A DNA stretch of 64,000 nucleotides from an uncultured Verrucomicrobia subdivision 3 bacterium (lineage in GTDB: Bacteria > Verrucomicrobiota > Verrucomicrobiia > Limisphaerales > UBA11358). The notes under the pieces are model-generated. The model saw only the letters and a list, made by a program, of their open reading frames with translations, did not search any database and was not told the origin of the DNA. Each line of letters opens with the position of its first letter. Positions within the stretch are counted from its first letter, which is position 1. Positions 42,529 to 51,981 of this stretch are shown here, piece by piece. Both the position numbers and the translations under genes were made by a program. The stretch is from contig CAIQKM010000119.1 of NCBI GenBank assembly GCA_903872345.1, positions 36,460 to 100,459 on the forward strand, read 5' to 3'.

Positions 42529-42554
42529 CGCACCCCGCCACCCGGCGGGGTGCG
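42529..42554 (-). terminator. hairpin between the outer-membrane channel and diflavin reductase genes
   Basis: CGCACCCCGCC / GGCGGGGTGCG form a perfect 11-base stem with a 4-base loop. On the minus strand it is followed by AACGCTTTTC. It may partly terminate or process the superoperon transcript, lowering enzyme genes relative to transporter genes. Confidence 0.6.
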
Positions 42555-42587
42555 GCGACGGGAGGAACCGCGTCGCTACAGTTGGGA

Positions 42588-44069
42588 TTAAAATTTGAGC
42601 GAGGTCTGGACATAGATCCAATCCGCATCATGGTCGCCGCCCGTGCTCGCCAGCGATTGCCGGACATAATCCCCGGTGAAGAAATGGCCGTAACCGACTT
42701 CCACCTGGGCGTAGCGCGTGATCGCATAACCGGCAATGGCCGTCAGTTCCGATCCCAGAAAACTGTCATTGCCGGAATTGATGCCATAGCCGCCGGTGGT
42801 GCGCGGCGCGCCGGTGACGTTGTAAAAATAGTCATGCGTGTTCGCCAGCCACAGGAGATTGCCCATGAAGGCCACGCTCATGCGCGGCGTGGGTTTCAGC
42901 GTCAGACTGATCCCCGCATCCTCGATGTTTTGCAGGGAGATCAAATCCATCGAACCGTAAAATTTGTGATTCGTGGGGAACAGGTTGTCGAAGGTTCCGT
43001 GCGTCCCGTCATTCGGATTGCTGTCGCCGGATGAATAGTCAAACTCCGCCCCCAGGCGCGGCGTGGCCCAGGCATCGGCAAACGTGTAGCCCGCCTGCGC
43101 GGTGAACATGTAGGCATCCTGCTTGAGGCGGACGGACGTGGCATTCGTGGCCATGTTGCCGAACTGGTACGCGCCTTCGACCGTGTAGTCCCAGTTGCCC
43201 AGCGTGCCGGGCTTGGATTTCACCCGGCCGCCGACGGTATAAATGTCGCGCGCGGTCGGCTGCGGAAATTGCGGATCGGAAAAATTGTTGATGGCCTGCC
43301 GGTCGGCGTTGCGCGCCAGGAAATACACGTCCAGGGTGTTGTTGGGAATTTTCGTGCTGGTGGCATACACGCCGGACAGCACGTCATGCTCGTTGGACAG
43401 GTCAAACTGGCCGTCGCGCGGCACCACCGGCATGGCGCTGAAAAAGTCCGCCCCGAACCACGCGTTCTGCCAGCGCAATTTCGCGCTGTCAAACGAGCGG
43501 CCAATATTGTTCCACCCGAACGCGCCAATGAGGCGTTCGTCGCCATAGCTCAACTCCTGGCGTCCGAACTTGAGCGACAGCGGAAATTCCTTGTGGTTGC
43601 CCACGGTGAAATAAGCCTGGTGCAGGTCAATCGTGTCGGACTCCGGGCCGTAGCCCACCTTCTTTGAAGTTCCCGCGATGGCCGGCACATTGGCGTAGGC
43701 CGCGCGATGGTCGCCGCCCGCCAGGCTGCTCTGCCCTTCCGCATAGGCGCTCCACCATTTTTCCGTGTAGCCGGCATGAAACCGGATGCGCGTCAGCAGA
43801 TATTGATTGTCCACATTGGCGCCATGGGCGCGAAAGTCCGCCGAACCCGACTGCCCGGCAATGGCTTCATGTTCCTTGATCTCATACCGGCCGCGGATGT
43901 CACCGCCCAAATCCCACTGGTTCGCGTACGGATCTTTGGCCCGCATGGATTCATTCAGAAAGCCGGGAAACGGCGCCGGCGGCGGGGGCGGCGCGTATTG
44001 GGCGTGAACGTGTTCCAGGGCGGCCAGCACCAGCGCGCCGGCCGAGAGAAGTTTGAGGTTTGTTTTCAT
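42588..44069 (-). CDS. alginate-export (AlgE)-family outer-membrane channel
   Basis: 493 residues with a signal peptide (to about residue 23, VHAQ) and a Pro-rich linker. A long amphipathic beta-strand pattern of the PF13372 type follows (GDIRGRYEIKEHE, TRIRFHAGYTEKWWSAYAEG, LKFGRQELSYGDERLIG) and it ends with Phe (YVQTSLKF). Lying between the nitrate ABC transporter and the reductases, it most likely lets nitrate cross the outer membrane rather than alginate. Confidence 0.85.
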   Translation of the reverse strand: MKTNLKLLSAGALVLAALEHVHAQYAPPPPPAPFPGFLNESMRAKDPYANQWDLGGDIRGRYEIKEHEAIAGQSGSADFRAHGANVDNQYLLTRIRFHAGYTEKWWSAYAEGQSSLAGGDHRAAYANVPAIAGTSKKVGYGPESDTIDLHQAYFTVGNHKEFPLSLKFGRQELSYGDERLIGAFGWNNIGRSFDSAKLRWQNAWFGADFFSAMPVVPRDGQFDLSNEHDVLSGVYATSTKIPNNTLDVYFLARNADRQAINNFSDPQFPQPTARDIYTVGGRVKSKPGTLGNWDYTVEGAYQFGNMATNATSVRLKQDAYMFTAQAGYTFADAWATPRLGAEFDYSSGDSNPNDGTHGTFDNLFPTNHKFYGSMDLISLQNIEDAGISLTLKPTPRMSVAFMGNLLWLANTHDYFYNVTGAPRTTGGYGINSGNDSFLGSELTAIAGYAITRYAQVEVGYGHFFTGDYVRQSLASTGGDHDADWIYVQTSLKF

Positions 44070-44079
44070 GGATTGGTTG

Positions 44080-44961
44080 TTAATAGGGTTGTTTTTCAGT
44101 AATCGCGGTTTTGGCAACAAAGGTTATGCCGCCGGGCGGCGGATTTTGCGGGCGGGCCGGTTCACTGGGGTGAGCCGGGGATTTGCGGTGGGCGCGGACT
44201 TCGAGAAATTCAATCAGTTGCTCGCGCAACGGATAATAATCGGGATGTTCCATGACGGCCTTGCGCTCGCGCGGACGCGGAAAATTCACTTCCAGAATTT
44301 CCCCCACTTCCGCCGCCGGCCCGTCCGTCATGCACACCACGCGGTCGCTCAAAAATAGCGCCTCATCCACGTCATGCGTCACCATCAGCGCGGTGATCTT
44401 GTTCTTGCGCCACAGCTCGATGAGCACCTGCTGCAGTTCATAACGCGTCAGCGAATCCAACATGCCAAACGGCTCGTCCAGCAACAGCATCTTGGGCTTC
44501 AGCGCGAACGCCCGCGCAATGCCCACGCGCTGCCTCATGCCTTGTGACAGCTCGGCGGGCTTCTTGTGCATGGAATCGGCCAGTCCCACCACGGTCAGGT
44601 AATATTCCACGATTTCCCGGCGCTCCAGTTTGCTGGCCGTGAAGAACACCTGTTCGACGCCCAGCATGACATTCTCGAACGCTGTCATCCAAGGCAGCAG
44701 CGAGGGCGACTGGAATACCACGCCTCGGTCGGGCCCCGCGCCGGAAAGCTCCCGACCATCCAGAATGATTCCACCCGCAGAAATGTCGTTCAACCCCGCG
44801 AGCATAGAAAGCACTGTTGATTTACCGCAGCCCGAATGGCCGATCAAGGTCACGAATTCGCCCTTTTTGATCTTGAGATTAAAATCCCGCACGATCACCG
44901 CCTCGCCCTTGGGGGTCGGATAAATCTTGGCAAGATTCGAGAGTTCGACGTAATGATTCAC
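44080..44961 (-). CDS. nrtD: nitrate ABC transporter ATP-binding protein (NrtD-like)
   Basis: 293 residues. ABC ATPase with Walker [10 protein letters not shown], signature [12 protein letters not shown], Walker [10 protein letters not shown] and the H-loop THDVDEA. Similarity and operon place it in the NrtD/TauB/SsuB branch. The start overlaps the other ATPase stop by 4 bases. The C-terminal 35 residues are Pro-rich and unlike the core. Confidence 0.88.
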   Translation of the reverse strand: MNHYVELSNLAKIYPTPKGEAVIVRDFNLKIKKGEFVTLIGHSGCGKSTVLSMLAGLNDISAGGIILDGRELSGAGPDRGVVFQSPSLLPWMTAFENVMLGVEQVFFTASKLERREIVEYYLTVVGLADSMHKKPAELSQGMRQRVGIARAFALKPKMLLLDEPFGMLDSLTRYELQQVLIELWRKNKITALMVTHDVDEALFLSDRVVCMTDGPAAEVGEILEVNFPRPRERKAVMEHPDYYPLREQLIEFLEVRAHRKSPAHPSEPARPQNPPPGGITFVAKTAITEKQPY

Positions 44962-45863
44962 GATTTCACCTCGATGGATTCTTCCTTCACCTCGCCCTTG
45001 CGGATCGGTGTTTTGCGCCAGCCCGTCATGCTGCGCGGAATGTTCAAATCTTCCGGCTCTATGTCCGGCAGCACTAGCTTGCGGGTAATCGCCGTGCGCC
45101 GTTCCTGCTTGGAATTGAGCATGAAATCCACCACCTCCCGCCGCAATTGCTTGAAACGCGGCTCGTGGTTGATGGACTTCCGGTCGCGCGGACGCGCAAT
45201 CTTCACCGGAAATGACGGCCCCAGCGTGGCACCCGGGCCGGCGGTCAGCGGAATGATGCGATCCGCCAGGTAAATGCCCTCGTCCGGGTCGTTGGTGATC
45301 AGCAGCACGGTTTTGTGCGTCTCCTCCCGGATGCGCGAAATTTCATCCTGCAACGTGGCCCGCGTCAGCGCGTCCAGTGCGGACAGCGGTTCATCCAGCA
45401 GCAGAATCTGCGGATCCATCGCCAGCGCCCGCGCCACGGAGACCCGCTGCCTCATGCCGCCGGAAAGTTCTCCCGGCCGCTTGTCCCGCGCCGGCGTCAG
45501 GTTCACCATGGCGATGTATTTTTCCACGTGCTCGCGCCGCCGGTCCGCCAGCCAGTCCGGATGTACCGCCTCCACCGCCAGCAGAATGTTTTCAAACACC
45601 GACAGCCACGGCAGCAGCGAATAATTCTGAAACACAATCCCCCGGTCCGGCCCGGGCGCGGTGATCTCCGCGCCGTTCAGCATGATTTTGCCTTCCGACG
45701 GCCGGATCAAACCCGCGATCAGCGAAACGAGCGTCGTCTTGCCCGCGCCGGAGAAACCGACGATGGCGACAAACTCGCCCTGCTCCACCGCGAGGTTCAC
45801 ATCCTTCAGCACCGGCGGTCCGCCGAAGCCTTTGCTCACGTTGTTTAATTCCAAATAGGCCAT
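44958..45863 (-). CDS. nrtC: nitrate ABC transporter ATP-binding protein (NrtC position)
   Basis: 301 residues. ABC ATPase with Walker [10 protein letters not shown], signature [12 protein letters not shown] and Walker [10 protein letters not shown]. The H-loop reads TNDPDEG with Asn in place of the usual His, which may weaken hydrolysis. It stands where nrtC would, but lacks the solute-binding C-terminal domain of cyanobacterial NrtC and instead has a charged tail of about 45 residues. The symbol is therefore positional. It probably forms a heterodimer with the next ATPase. Confidence 0.83.
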   Translation of the reverse strand: MAYLELNNVSKGFGGPPVLKDVNLAVEQGEFVAIVGFSGAGKTTLVSLIAGLIRPSEGKIMLNGAEITAPGPDRGIVFQNYSLLPWLSVFENILLAVEAVHPDWLADRRREHVEKYIAMVNLTPARDKRPGELSGGMRQRVSVARALAMDPQILLLDEPLSALDALTRATLQDEISRIREETHKTVLLITNDPDEGIYLADRIIPLTAGPGATLGPSFPVKIARPRDRKSINHEPRFKQLRREVVDFMLNSKQERRTAITRKLVLPDIEPEDLNIPRSMTGWRKTPIRKGEVKEESIEVKS

Positions 45864-45888
45864 AAAAAGTCTTTTCTTTTACGGGCCA

Positions 45889-46675
45889 TTAAGCGGTCTT
45901 GAACCGTTTTTCCACCAGGCTCATCAGGCGGTCGAGAATGAAACCGACCACCCCAATCGTGATGATGCACAGGATGATGTGCTCATAGATGAGCGCGTTG
46001 TATTCCTGCCAGAGAAAGCCGCCCACGCCCGGCCGCCCCGTGAGCATCTCCGCCGCCACAATCACCAGCCAGGCAATGCCCAGGCTCAACCGAAAGCCCG
46101 TGAACATGTACGGCAGCGCCGCCGGGATGAGCACTTTGAAGAGCGTCTTGCGGCGCGACAATTTCAACACCCTGGCCACATTCAGGTAATCCTGCGGAAT
46201 GGCCCGCACGCCCACCGCCGTGTTCAGCACCGTCGGCCATCATCGAACAGATGGCAATCGTGAACAGCGCGCCCAGTTCGGAGGCGTCCTTGCCCGCGCC
46301 CATGAACAGCACCAGCCCCAGCGGCAGCCACGCCAGCGGCGACACCGGTCGGAGAATCTGGATGAGCGGATCAAAGATTTTCGTGAACGTCTTGGACAGG
46401 CCCAGCAGGAAGCCAATCGGCGTGCCGATGATGAGCGCCAGCGTGTATCCTTTCGCCACCAGTGTCAGCGAATACCAGGTGAACCGCAGGATGCCCTGGT
46501 CCATTTCCCCGCGTTTGGCAAACGGTTCCACAATGTACGGCTTGCTGGCCTCCCAGGTTTTGGCCGGCGTCGGCAAATCCTTCGCCCAGGACATGCAGGA
46601 GATTTGCCACAGGGCCAGCACCGCGACCATGCCGATCAGCGGCAACACCAGCCAGTCAAGTTTGAATGTTTTCAT
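45889..46675 (-). pseudogene. nrtB: nitrate ABC transporter permease NrtB, frameshifted
   Basis: Two reading frames together give one normal permease of about 261 residues. The first part (46675 to about 46240; MKTFKLDWLVLPLIGMVAVL to FTIAICSM) and the second part (about 46240 to 45889; LNTAVGVRAIPQDYLNVARV to VEKRFKTA) join at IAICSM-WPTVLNTAVG if one base is removed from CCATCATCGA at 46238-46247. The EAA-type loop lies in the second part. As written, the protein would end in a nonsense tail. The flanking genes are intact, so a sequencing error or a very recent mutation is likely. Confidence 0.88.
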
Positions 46676-46704
46676 GGAATTTGTTTGCCTGCGCCCGCGT
46701 CCGC

Positions 46705-47988
46705 TTAACCTTTCACATTGTTCACCGCAAAACTCTTGGCATACGCCTCCAGATCGCCCGCCGGATCAAAGGTATGGCCGTCAAACAGCGTTTCCGGACT
46801 GTTGTTCAGGCCGCCGTGCTGATAGCCGATTTCCTTCATCGCCTCTTCATAGATGTCGGTCCGCATCACCTGCTTGGCGACGCCTTCATAATCCGGCGCG
46901 CCCTTGACCAGGCCCCAGCGACGGTATTGCGAAAGGAACCACTTGGCATATTTCGGCTGCGGATAATTGCAGTTCCGGCTGCTGAAAATCATGTAGTTCG
47001 GATCTTCCTTGGTGCGACCGTCGCCGTAATCATAATGACCCTGCAAGCGGCCGAGGATGGTCTTTGCATTGCAGTTGATGTAGGTCGGGCGGCTCACGAT
47101 ATCGCATTGCTCCGGGCGGTTGCCCAGGTCATCCAGCCACACGCTCGCCTCGTGCAGCGCCTTGAGCACCGCCTTGACCGTCTTGGGATTTTTGTCCGCA
47201 AACTCCGCCAGGAAGGCGCAGACTTTTTCCGGGTGATCCTTCCACATGTCCTGCGTGCTCACCGAGGTGAAGCCGATTTTGTCCGCAATGGCGCGGGCAT
47301 TCCACGGTTCGCCCACGCAGAAGCCGTCCATCTTGCCAATCTTCATGTTCGCCACCATTTGCGCGGGCGGCACCACGATCAGGCTCACGTCCTTGTCCGG
47401 GTTGATGCCTCCGGCGCCCAGGTAATAGCGCATCCACATGGCATGGGTGCCCGGCGGAAAGGTCATGGCAAACGTGAGCGGTTCGCCCAGGCTGTTCGCC
47501 TGCTCCACAAAGGGCTTGATGGCCTTGGGATCGGCGCCCACCTTGCCCAGCCACTCGGTCTTCAGCGAAATCGCCTGGCCGTTGCGGTTCATCAGCCACG
47601 GAATGATCATCGGCTTCTTCGGCGAACCCGCCAGCCCCATGGTCGAGGCCAGCGGCATACCGATCAGCATGTGCGTGGCTTGGATGGTGCCGCTGGAAAG
47701 GTTGTCCCGGATGGCTGCCCAGTTCGCGCCCTTGGTGACGGTGGAGTTGACGCCGTATTTTTTGAAGAGACCCTTTTCATGCGCGATGACAATCGGCGAG
47801 CAGTCGGTCAGCGCGATCATGCCAAAGTTCAGCGTCGCCGTTTCCGGGGAATCATCCGCATAAACGCGGCCGACCCAGCCTTTGGGCAGGCCGGCAAACA
47901 GGGCGGTGAGCGTTGCGCCGCGGGCCGCCTTGGTCAGAAAGTTGCGGCGGGACAGTTTAGTGGGTGGCTGGTTCAAGTTCGGATTCAT
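46705..47988 (-). CDS. nrtA: Tat-exported nitrate-binding protein NrtA
   Basis: 427 residues. A twin-arginine signal (LSRRNFLTKAARGATLTALF) is followed by the NrtA/CmpA solute-binding fold (NFGMIALTDCSPIVIAHEKG, MLIGMPLASTMGL, GEPWNARAIADKIGF, NPKTVKAVLKALHEASVWLD). It should capture nitrate or nitrite in the periplasm for the NrtB/C/D complex. The start overlaps the NasS-like gene by 32 bases. Confidence 0.92.
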   Translation of the reverse strand: MNPNLNQPPTKLSRRNFLTKAARGATLTALFAGLPKGWVGRVYADDSPETATLNFGMIALTDCSPIVIAHEKGLFKKYGVNSTVTKGANWAAIRDNLSSGTIQATHMLIGMPLASTMGLAGSPKKPMIIPWLMNRNGQAISLKTEWLGKVGADPKAIKPFVEQANSLGEPLTFAMTFPPGTHAMWMRYYLGAGGINPDKDVSLIVVPPAQMVANMKIGKMDGFCVGEPWNARAIADKIGFTSVSTQDMWKDHPEKVCAFLAEFADKNPKTVKAVLKALHEASVWLDDLGNRPEQCDIVSRPTYINCNAKTILGRLQGHYDYGDGRTKEDPNYMIFSSRNCNYPQPKYAKWFLSQYRRWGLVKGAPDYEGVAKQVMRTDIYEEAMKEIGYQHGGLNNSPETLFDGHTFDPAGDLEAYAKSFAVNNVKG

Positions 47989-49057
47989 GATTTTTGAGTT
48001 GGAGGTTGGAGTCGCGCAGGCTGGCGGCCTGCTGAAAAATGTCGGCCCGGAAAATGTTCCGGCCCAGGGGAAAATTGATGGCGCTCTGATTCGGACACAG
48101 TCCGCTGGCGCGCACCAGTTCCAGCGCCCACGCGGCTTTGTCGCCGGTGGGTTCGTTGGCATTGTCCCGGTTGAAAATGCAGAAATCGCGGAGCGATCGT
48201 TCCAGCCCGTGGCCGAAATCCACCCGGCCGGTGATGCCGTGGCGCAAGGTGGATTCGGCCACGCCCACATATTCGGGCCGGGCCAGCACGGAAATGACCC
48301 GGTCATGGTTTTCCGGCCGGTCGCAAAATTCGCACGCCTCCAGCAGTGCCGCCACCAGGGCCACGTGCTCCGCACTGCGGTTGGCCGCAAAGTCAGTCCG
48401 CACCATCAGCACCTTCTCGGGATGCTGGGCATCCATTTCCGCGCTCGTGGCCGCAATCCAGCCCGCCCGCGCCGCCACCGCCACGGAATTCCACGGTTCG
48501 CCCGCGCAAAATCCGTCCAGATGCCCGGCCTTCAGATTCGCCGCCATTTGCGGCGGCGGCACCACCACAATGTGGACGTCCCGCTCCGAATCAATGCCGT
48601 GCGCCGAAAACCACTGCCGCAGCAGGTGCCGGTGCGAGGAAAACGGAAACACCACGCCAAACGTGTAGGTTTTTTCCCGGCGGGACCGGACAATTTCTTC
48701 CCGCAACGTTTTGCCGTCTTTCACGCCGCGCTTCCGCAGTTCGTTGGATAGGGTGATGGCGTTGCCGTTCAGATTCAAAACCAGCGCCGTCAGGCAGTCG
48801 CAGGCCACCGACCCCAGCCCCAGCGTCGCCGCGATCGGCATCGCGGCCAGCGCGTGCGCCGCGTCCAGCTCGCGATGCACAATCTTGTCGCGGATCGTCG
48901 CCCAGCCCAGTTCGCGGCTCAATTCCACCTGCACGCCGTATTTGACGAACAGGCCCAGCTCCCGGGCCATCACCAGCGGCGCGCAATCGGTCAGCGGCAC
49001 AAAGCCCAGCCGGATGCCCCGGCGGACGGTTCGCGTTACATGAGTGGCGGTTTTCAT
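47957..49057 (-). CDS. nasS: NasS-like cytoplasmic nitrate-binding sensor protein
   Basis: 366 residues, homologous to NrtA (RLGFVPLTDCAPLVMARELG, GEPWNSVAVAARAGW) but with no signal peptide, which is the feature of NasS. NasS binds nitrate or nitrite in the cytoplasm and releases the RNA-binding antiterminator NasT. No NasT (ANTAR) gene is in this window. As first gene of the superoperon it probably controls it, alone or with the divergent LysR regulator. A role as a second transporter subunit is less likely without an export signal. Confidence 0.82.
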   Translation of the reverse strand: MKTATHVTRTVRRGIRLGFVPLTDCAPLVMARELGLFVKYGVQVELSRELGWATIRDKIVHRELDAAHALAAMPIAATLGLGSVACDCLTALVLNLNGNAITLSNELRKRGVKDGKTLREEIVRSRREKTYTFGVVFPFSSHRHLLRQWFSAHGIDSERDVHIVVVPPPQMAANLKAGHLDGFCAGEPWNSVAVAARAGWIAATSAEMDAQHPEKVLMVRTDFAANRSAEHVALVAALLEACEFCDRPENHDRVISVLARPEYVGVAESTLRHGITGRVDFGHGLERSLRDFCIFNRDNANEPTGDKAAWALELVRASGLCPNQSAINFPLGRNIFRADIFQQAASLRDSNLQLKNHESELEPATH

Positions 49058-49065
49058 TTTTTAGG

Positions 49066-49183
49066 CAACATCCGGATTTTTCCGGTTAACGCCCGAATCA
49101 AAGCCGCTGGCGTGCCATGCGCCGCCAATGGCACGATGACTGCTTATCTTTATTTGAATGGAAATGATGAATGGAATTCATAT
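49066..49183. promoter_or_regulatory. divergent control region of nasS operon and LysR gene
   Basis: Three inverted repeats are seen: CCGGA-TTTT-TCCGG (49072-49085), TGCCAT-N9-ATGGCA (49113-49133) and ATGAAT-GGA-ATTCAT (49167-49181) just before the LysR start codon. All three are wholly or partly kept in the duplicated copy at 7.0-7.1 kb. They are candidates for LysR binding sites. Confidence 0.6.
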
Positions 49184-50137
49184 ATGAGCGCACCCCTTGA
49201 CAGTCGGCAGTTGCGGGCCTTCCGCGTCCTCGCCCGCACCGGCAGTTTTACGCAGACCGCGCGCGAGCTGCATCTCACCCAATCGGGCATCAGCCACTCG
49301 ATGAAGGCGCTCGAATCGGAAATTGGCTGTCGCATTTTGGACAGGGTGGGCAAAAAAGTAGCCCTCACTCAGGCCGGCGAGCAGCTTTTGCAACACGCCG
49401 AAAAAATTTTGCAGGAAATGGAAGTGGCGCGGGAATCCCTGCAACAACTGGGCAAATGGGGGCGCGGCCGCCTCCGGCTCGGCGCCAGCACCACCGCCTG
49501 CCAGCACATCATTCCCCCCGTCCTGCGCGAGTTTAAGGAGAGTTTCCCCCGCCACGACATTTCGCTGGAACCCGCCGACACTCCGCAGCTTGTCGCCTCG
49601 CTGTTAAGCCAGCGCATTGACCTTGCCCTGACCCTGGAGGCCGAAAACGAACCGCAACTGGAGTTCCACCCCCTGTTCACCGATGAACTGCATTTCATCA
49701 CCGCCGCATTGCATCCCTGGGCCCAGGCGGGCCGCGTGGAGCGCGACACCATCTCCCGCGAAAACTACATTCTTTACAGCAAGCACAGCGTGACCTTCCG
49801 CCTGATTGACCATTACTTCCGCCGCGAGGACATCGTCCTGAACACCATCATCGAGGCCGGCAGCATGGAAGCCACCAAGGAACTGGTCAAACTCGGCCTG
49901 GGCGTGAGCATTCTGGCCCCTTGGATTGCCCAAAAGGAAATTGAGGAAGGCTCCCTGGTGGCGCTGCCGCTCGGCCGCAAAAAATTGCAACGCCGTTGGG
50001 GAATAATGCATTGGAAGGGACGTCGCCTGAGTCTGGCGGAAGAAACATTTATTGGTTTGTGTGAGTCGGCATCAGTATCCATCACTCAATTTACAAGCTC
50101 GTCGAAGGCGACCATCGCGGCATCGTCGAGGCCATGA
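49184..50137 (+). CDS. LysR-family regulator of nitrate assimilation (NtcB/CysB-type)
   Basis: 317 residues. The helix-turn-helix is at about 4-63 (LRAFRVLARTGSFTQTAREL, SGISHSMKALE) and the effector-binding domain at about 90-295 (LRLGASTTACQHIIPPVLRE, LTLEAENEPQLEFHPLF, GLGVSILAPWIA). It is transcribed away from the nasS-nrt operon, the classical layout for a LysR regulator and its target. A decayed copy of its first third with the same promoter lies at 7.0-7.4 kb. The last 25 residues extend beyond the usual domain. Confidence 0.92.
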   Translation: MSAPLDSRQLRAFRVLARTGSFTQTARELHLTQSGISHSMKALESEIGCRILDRVGKKVALTQAGEQLLQHAEKILQEMEVARESLQQLGKWGRGRLRLGASTTACQHIIPPVLREFKESFPRHDISLEPADTPQLVASLLSQRIDLALTLEAENEPQLEFHPLFTDELHFITAALHPWAQAGRVERDTISRENYILYSKHSVTFRLIDHYFRREDIVLNTIIEAGSMEATKELVKLGLGVSILAPWIAQKEIEEGSLVALPLGRKKLQRRWGIMHWKGRRLSLAEETFIGLCESASVSITQFTSSSKATIAASSRP

Positions 50138-50175
50138 CCTTGAACCATTCGATTATGAGGTAAAATATCCCGCAA

Positions 50176-51981
50176 TTGCATTCCCGCCGGCACTTTGTCA
50201 CATTGGCCGGGATGATGCTCCTGCCTGCTCCCCGTCAGCTCCGGTTGCAACCGGGGTTTTTTACCCTGCCGGAATCCCAGCCGCTCGCCGCCGTAGCCGT
50301 GCGCCGATCCAAAAGTGCGCCCGCCCAGGCCGGCGGCTATGCTCTGAACATCAGCTCGAAAGGTGTCTTCATCGAATTCCGCGAAGCCGAAGGCCTCCGC
50401 GCCGCCACCGCCACGCTCAGGCAATTGCTCCGCGAATACGGCCGCCGCCTGCCCTGCGTCAAAATTCGCGACTGGCCGGACTTCGCCCGGCGCGGCGTCA
50501 TGCTCGACATCTCCCGCGGTCGCGTACCCAAACTCGCCACCCTCCTCGACCTCGTCGAACGCCTCTCCGATTTCAAGATCAACGAGCTGCAACTCTACAC
50601 CGAACACACCTTCGCCTACCGGAATTACAAATCCGTCTGGCAAAGCTGGGGCGCCCTCACCGGCGAAGAAATCCGCACCCTCGACGCCCGCTGCCGTGAA
50701 CTGGGCATTGATCTTGTGCCCAATCAGAATTCGTTCGGCCACCTGCGGTATTTCCTCGAGGACCGCCGCCTCAAGCACCTCGCCGAAATCCCCGAACCTT
50801 ACGAGGCCGAGACCAAGGATTTTCTGCGTCGCCCGACCACGCTTGCCCCGGAACATCCCGGCACCCTGCCCTTCGTGCGCAGTCTCTACGACGAATTGCT
50901 ACCCAATTTTTCGAGCAAGTATTTCAACATCGGCGGCGATGAAACGTGGGATCTCGGCAAAGGCCAGAGCAAAAAGAGTTGCGAGACCAAGGGCAAAGGT
51001 CGCGTCTATCTCGACTTCATTCAGAAACTCCAGCGCGAAGTCACCGGTCGCGGCCGGACCATGATGTTCTGGGGCGACATCATCCTGAAACACCCCGAAC
51101 TCATCCGCCGCCTGCCCAAAAAACTCATCGCCATGAACTGGGGCTACGAGGCGAACCATCCCTTCGCCAAGGAAACCGCGCAGTTCGCGCAGGCCAAGAT
51201 TCCCTTTTACGTCTGCCCCGGCACCTCTACCTGGCAGACCCTCATTGGCAAACACGATAACGCCTTCGCCAACCTCCGCGCCGCCGCCAAGGCCGGCAAA
51301 AAATCCGGCGCGCTCGGCTACCTGAATACCGACTGGGGCGACGGCGGTCACCCTCAGCCCCTCGCCGTGAGCTGGCCGCTCTTCGCCCTCGGCGCCGCCC
51401 TCGCTTGGAACACCAAGGGCGTGGACGACACCACGCTCCAGGTGGTCCTCAGCCGCGACGTCTTTGAAGATCCCACCGGCCATGCCGCGCTTGCGGCCAT
51501 TCAACTGGGCTTTGCGCACCGGCAATTAGGCGTGAAAGCCTTGAATGAAACCCCGCTCGGCACCGTCATCGCCGCCCCCAAACCGGAGGATCGCGAACTC
51601 TTCTGCCGCAACGGCCTCAAATGGGCCGCGAAAATTCCCGCCGCCAACATTCAGGCCACGCTCAAGGAAATCGAAATCCAGCGCAAACTCCTGGCCAAAG
51701 CCCGCCCCAAATTCGCCGAGGGCAAAGTCCTCGCCCGCGAGCTCGACCTCGCCGCCCGCATGGCCGCCGAATCCTGCCATTACATGCTCTGGCAACATGC
51801 CGTCGCCGCCGGCCAAAAGGCCCTCGCCAAAAAACTCGCCACCCGCGGCCGCCGCGAACTAGCCAAACTCGACCGCGATTTTACCGCCGCCTGGCCGCTG
51901 CGCAACAAAGCCACCACGCGGCATTGCTCGCCGTTCTTGAAATGGCGGACCGATGAGTATGGGCAGCGCTATGCGTCTTAA
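50176..51981 (+). CDS. GH20-type beta-N-acetylhexosaminidase-like protein
   Basis: 601 residues if it starts at TTG 50176, which follows GAGGT by 12 bases and keeps a twin-arginine-like signal (SRRHFVTLAGMMLLPAP). The first ATG is at 50212. The N-terminal domain (about 25-105) resembles the GH20 alpha+beta domain. The catalytic barrel follows with RRGVMLDISRGRVPKL, NQNSFGHLRYFLED and the acid/base motif FNIGGDETWDLG. GH20 enzymes cleave terminal GlcNAc or GalNAc. The C-terminal helical region (about 450-590) is extra. Confidence 0.87.
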   Translation: MHSRRHFVTLAGMMLLPAPRQLRLQPGFFTLPESQPLAAVAVRRSKSAPAQAGGYALNISSKGVFIEFREAEGLRAATATLRQLLREYGRRLPCVKIRDWPDFARRGVMLDISRGRVPKLATLLDLVERLSDFKINELQLYTEHTFAYRNYKSVWQSWGALTGEEIRTLDARCRELGIDLVPNQNSFGHLRYFLEDRRLKHLAEIPEPYEAETKDFLRRPTTLAPEHPGTLPFVRSLYDELLPNFSSKYFNIGGDETWDLGKGQSKKSCETKGKGRVYLDFIQKLQREVTGRGRTMMFWGDIILKHPELIRRLPKKLIAMNWGYEANHPFAKETAQFAQAKIPFYVCPGTSTWQTLIGKHDNAFANLRAAAKAGKKSGALGYLNTDWGDGGHPQPLAVSWPLFALGAALAWNTKGVDDTTLQVVLSRDVFEDPTGHAALAAIQLGFAHRQLGVKALNETPLGTVIAAPKPEDRELFCRNGLKWAAKIPAANIQATLKEIEIQRKLLAKARPKFAEGKVLARELDLAARMAAESCHYMLWQHAVAAGQKALAKKLATRGRRELAKLDRDFTAAWPLRNKATTRHCSPFLKWRTDEYGQRYAS

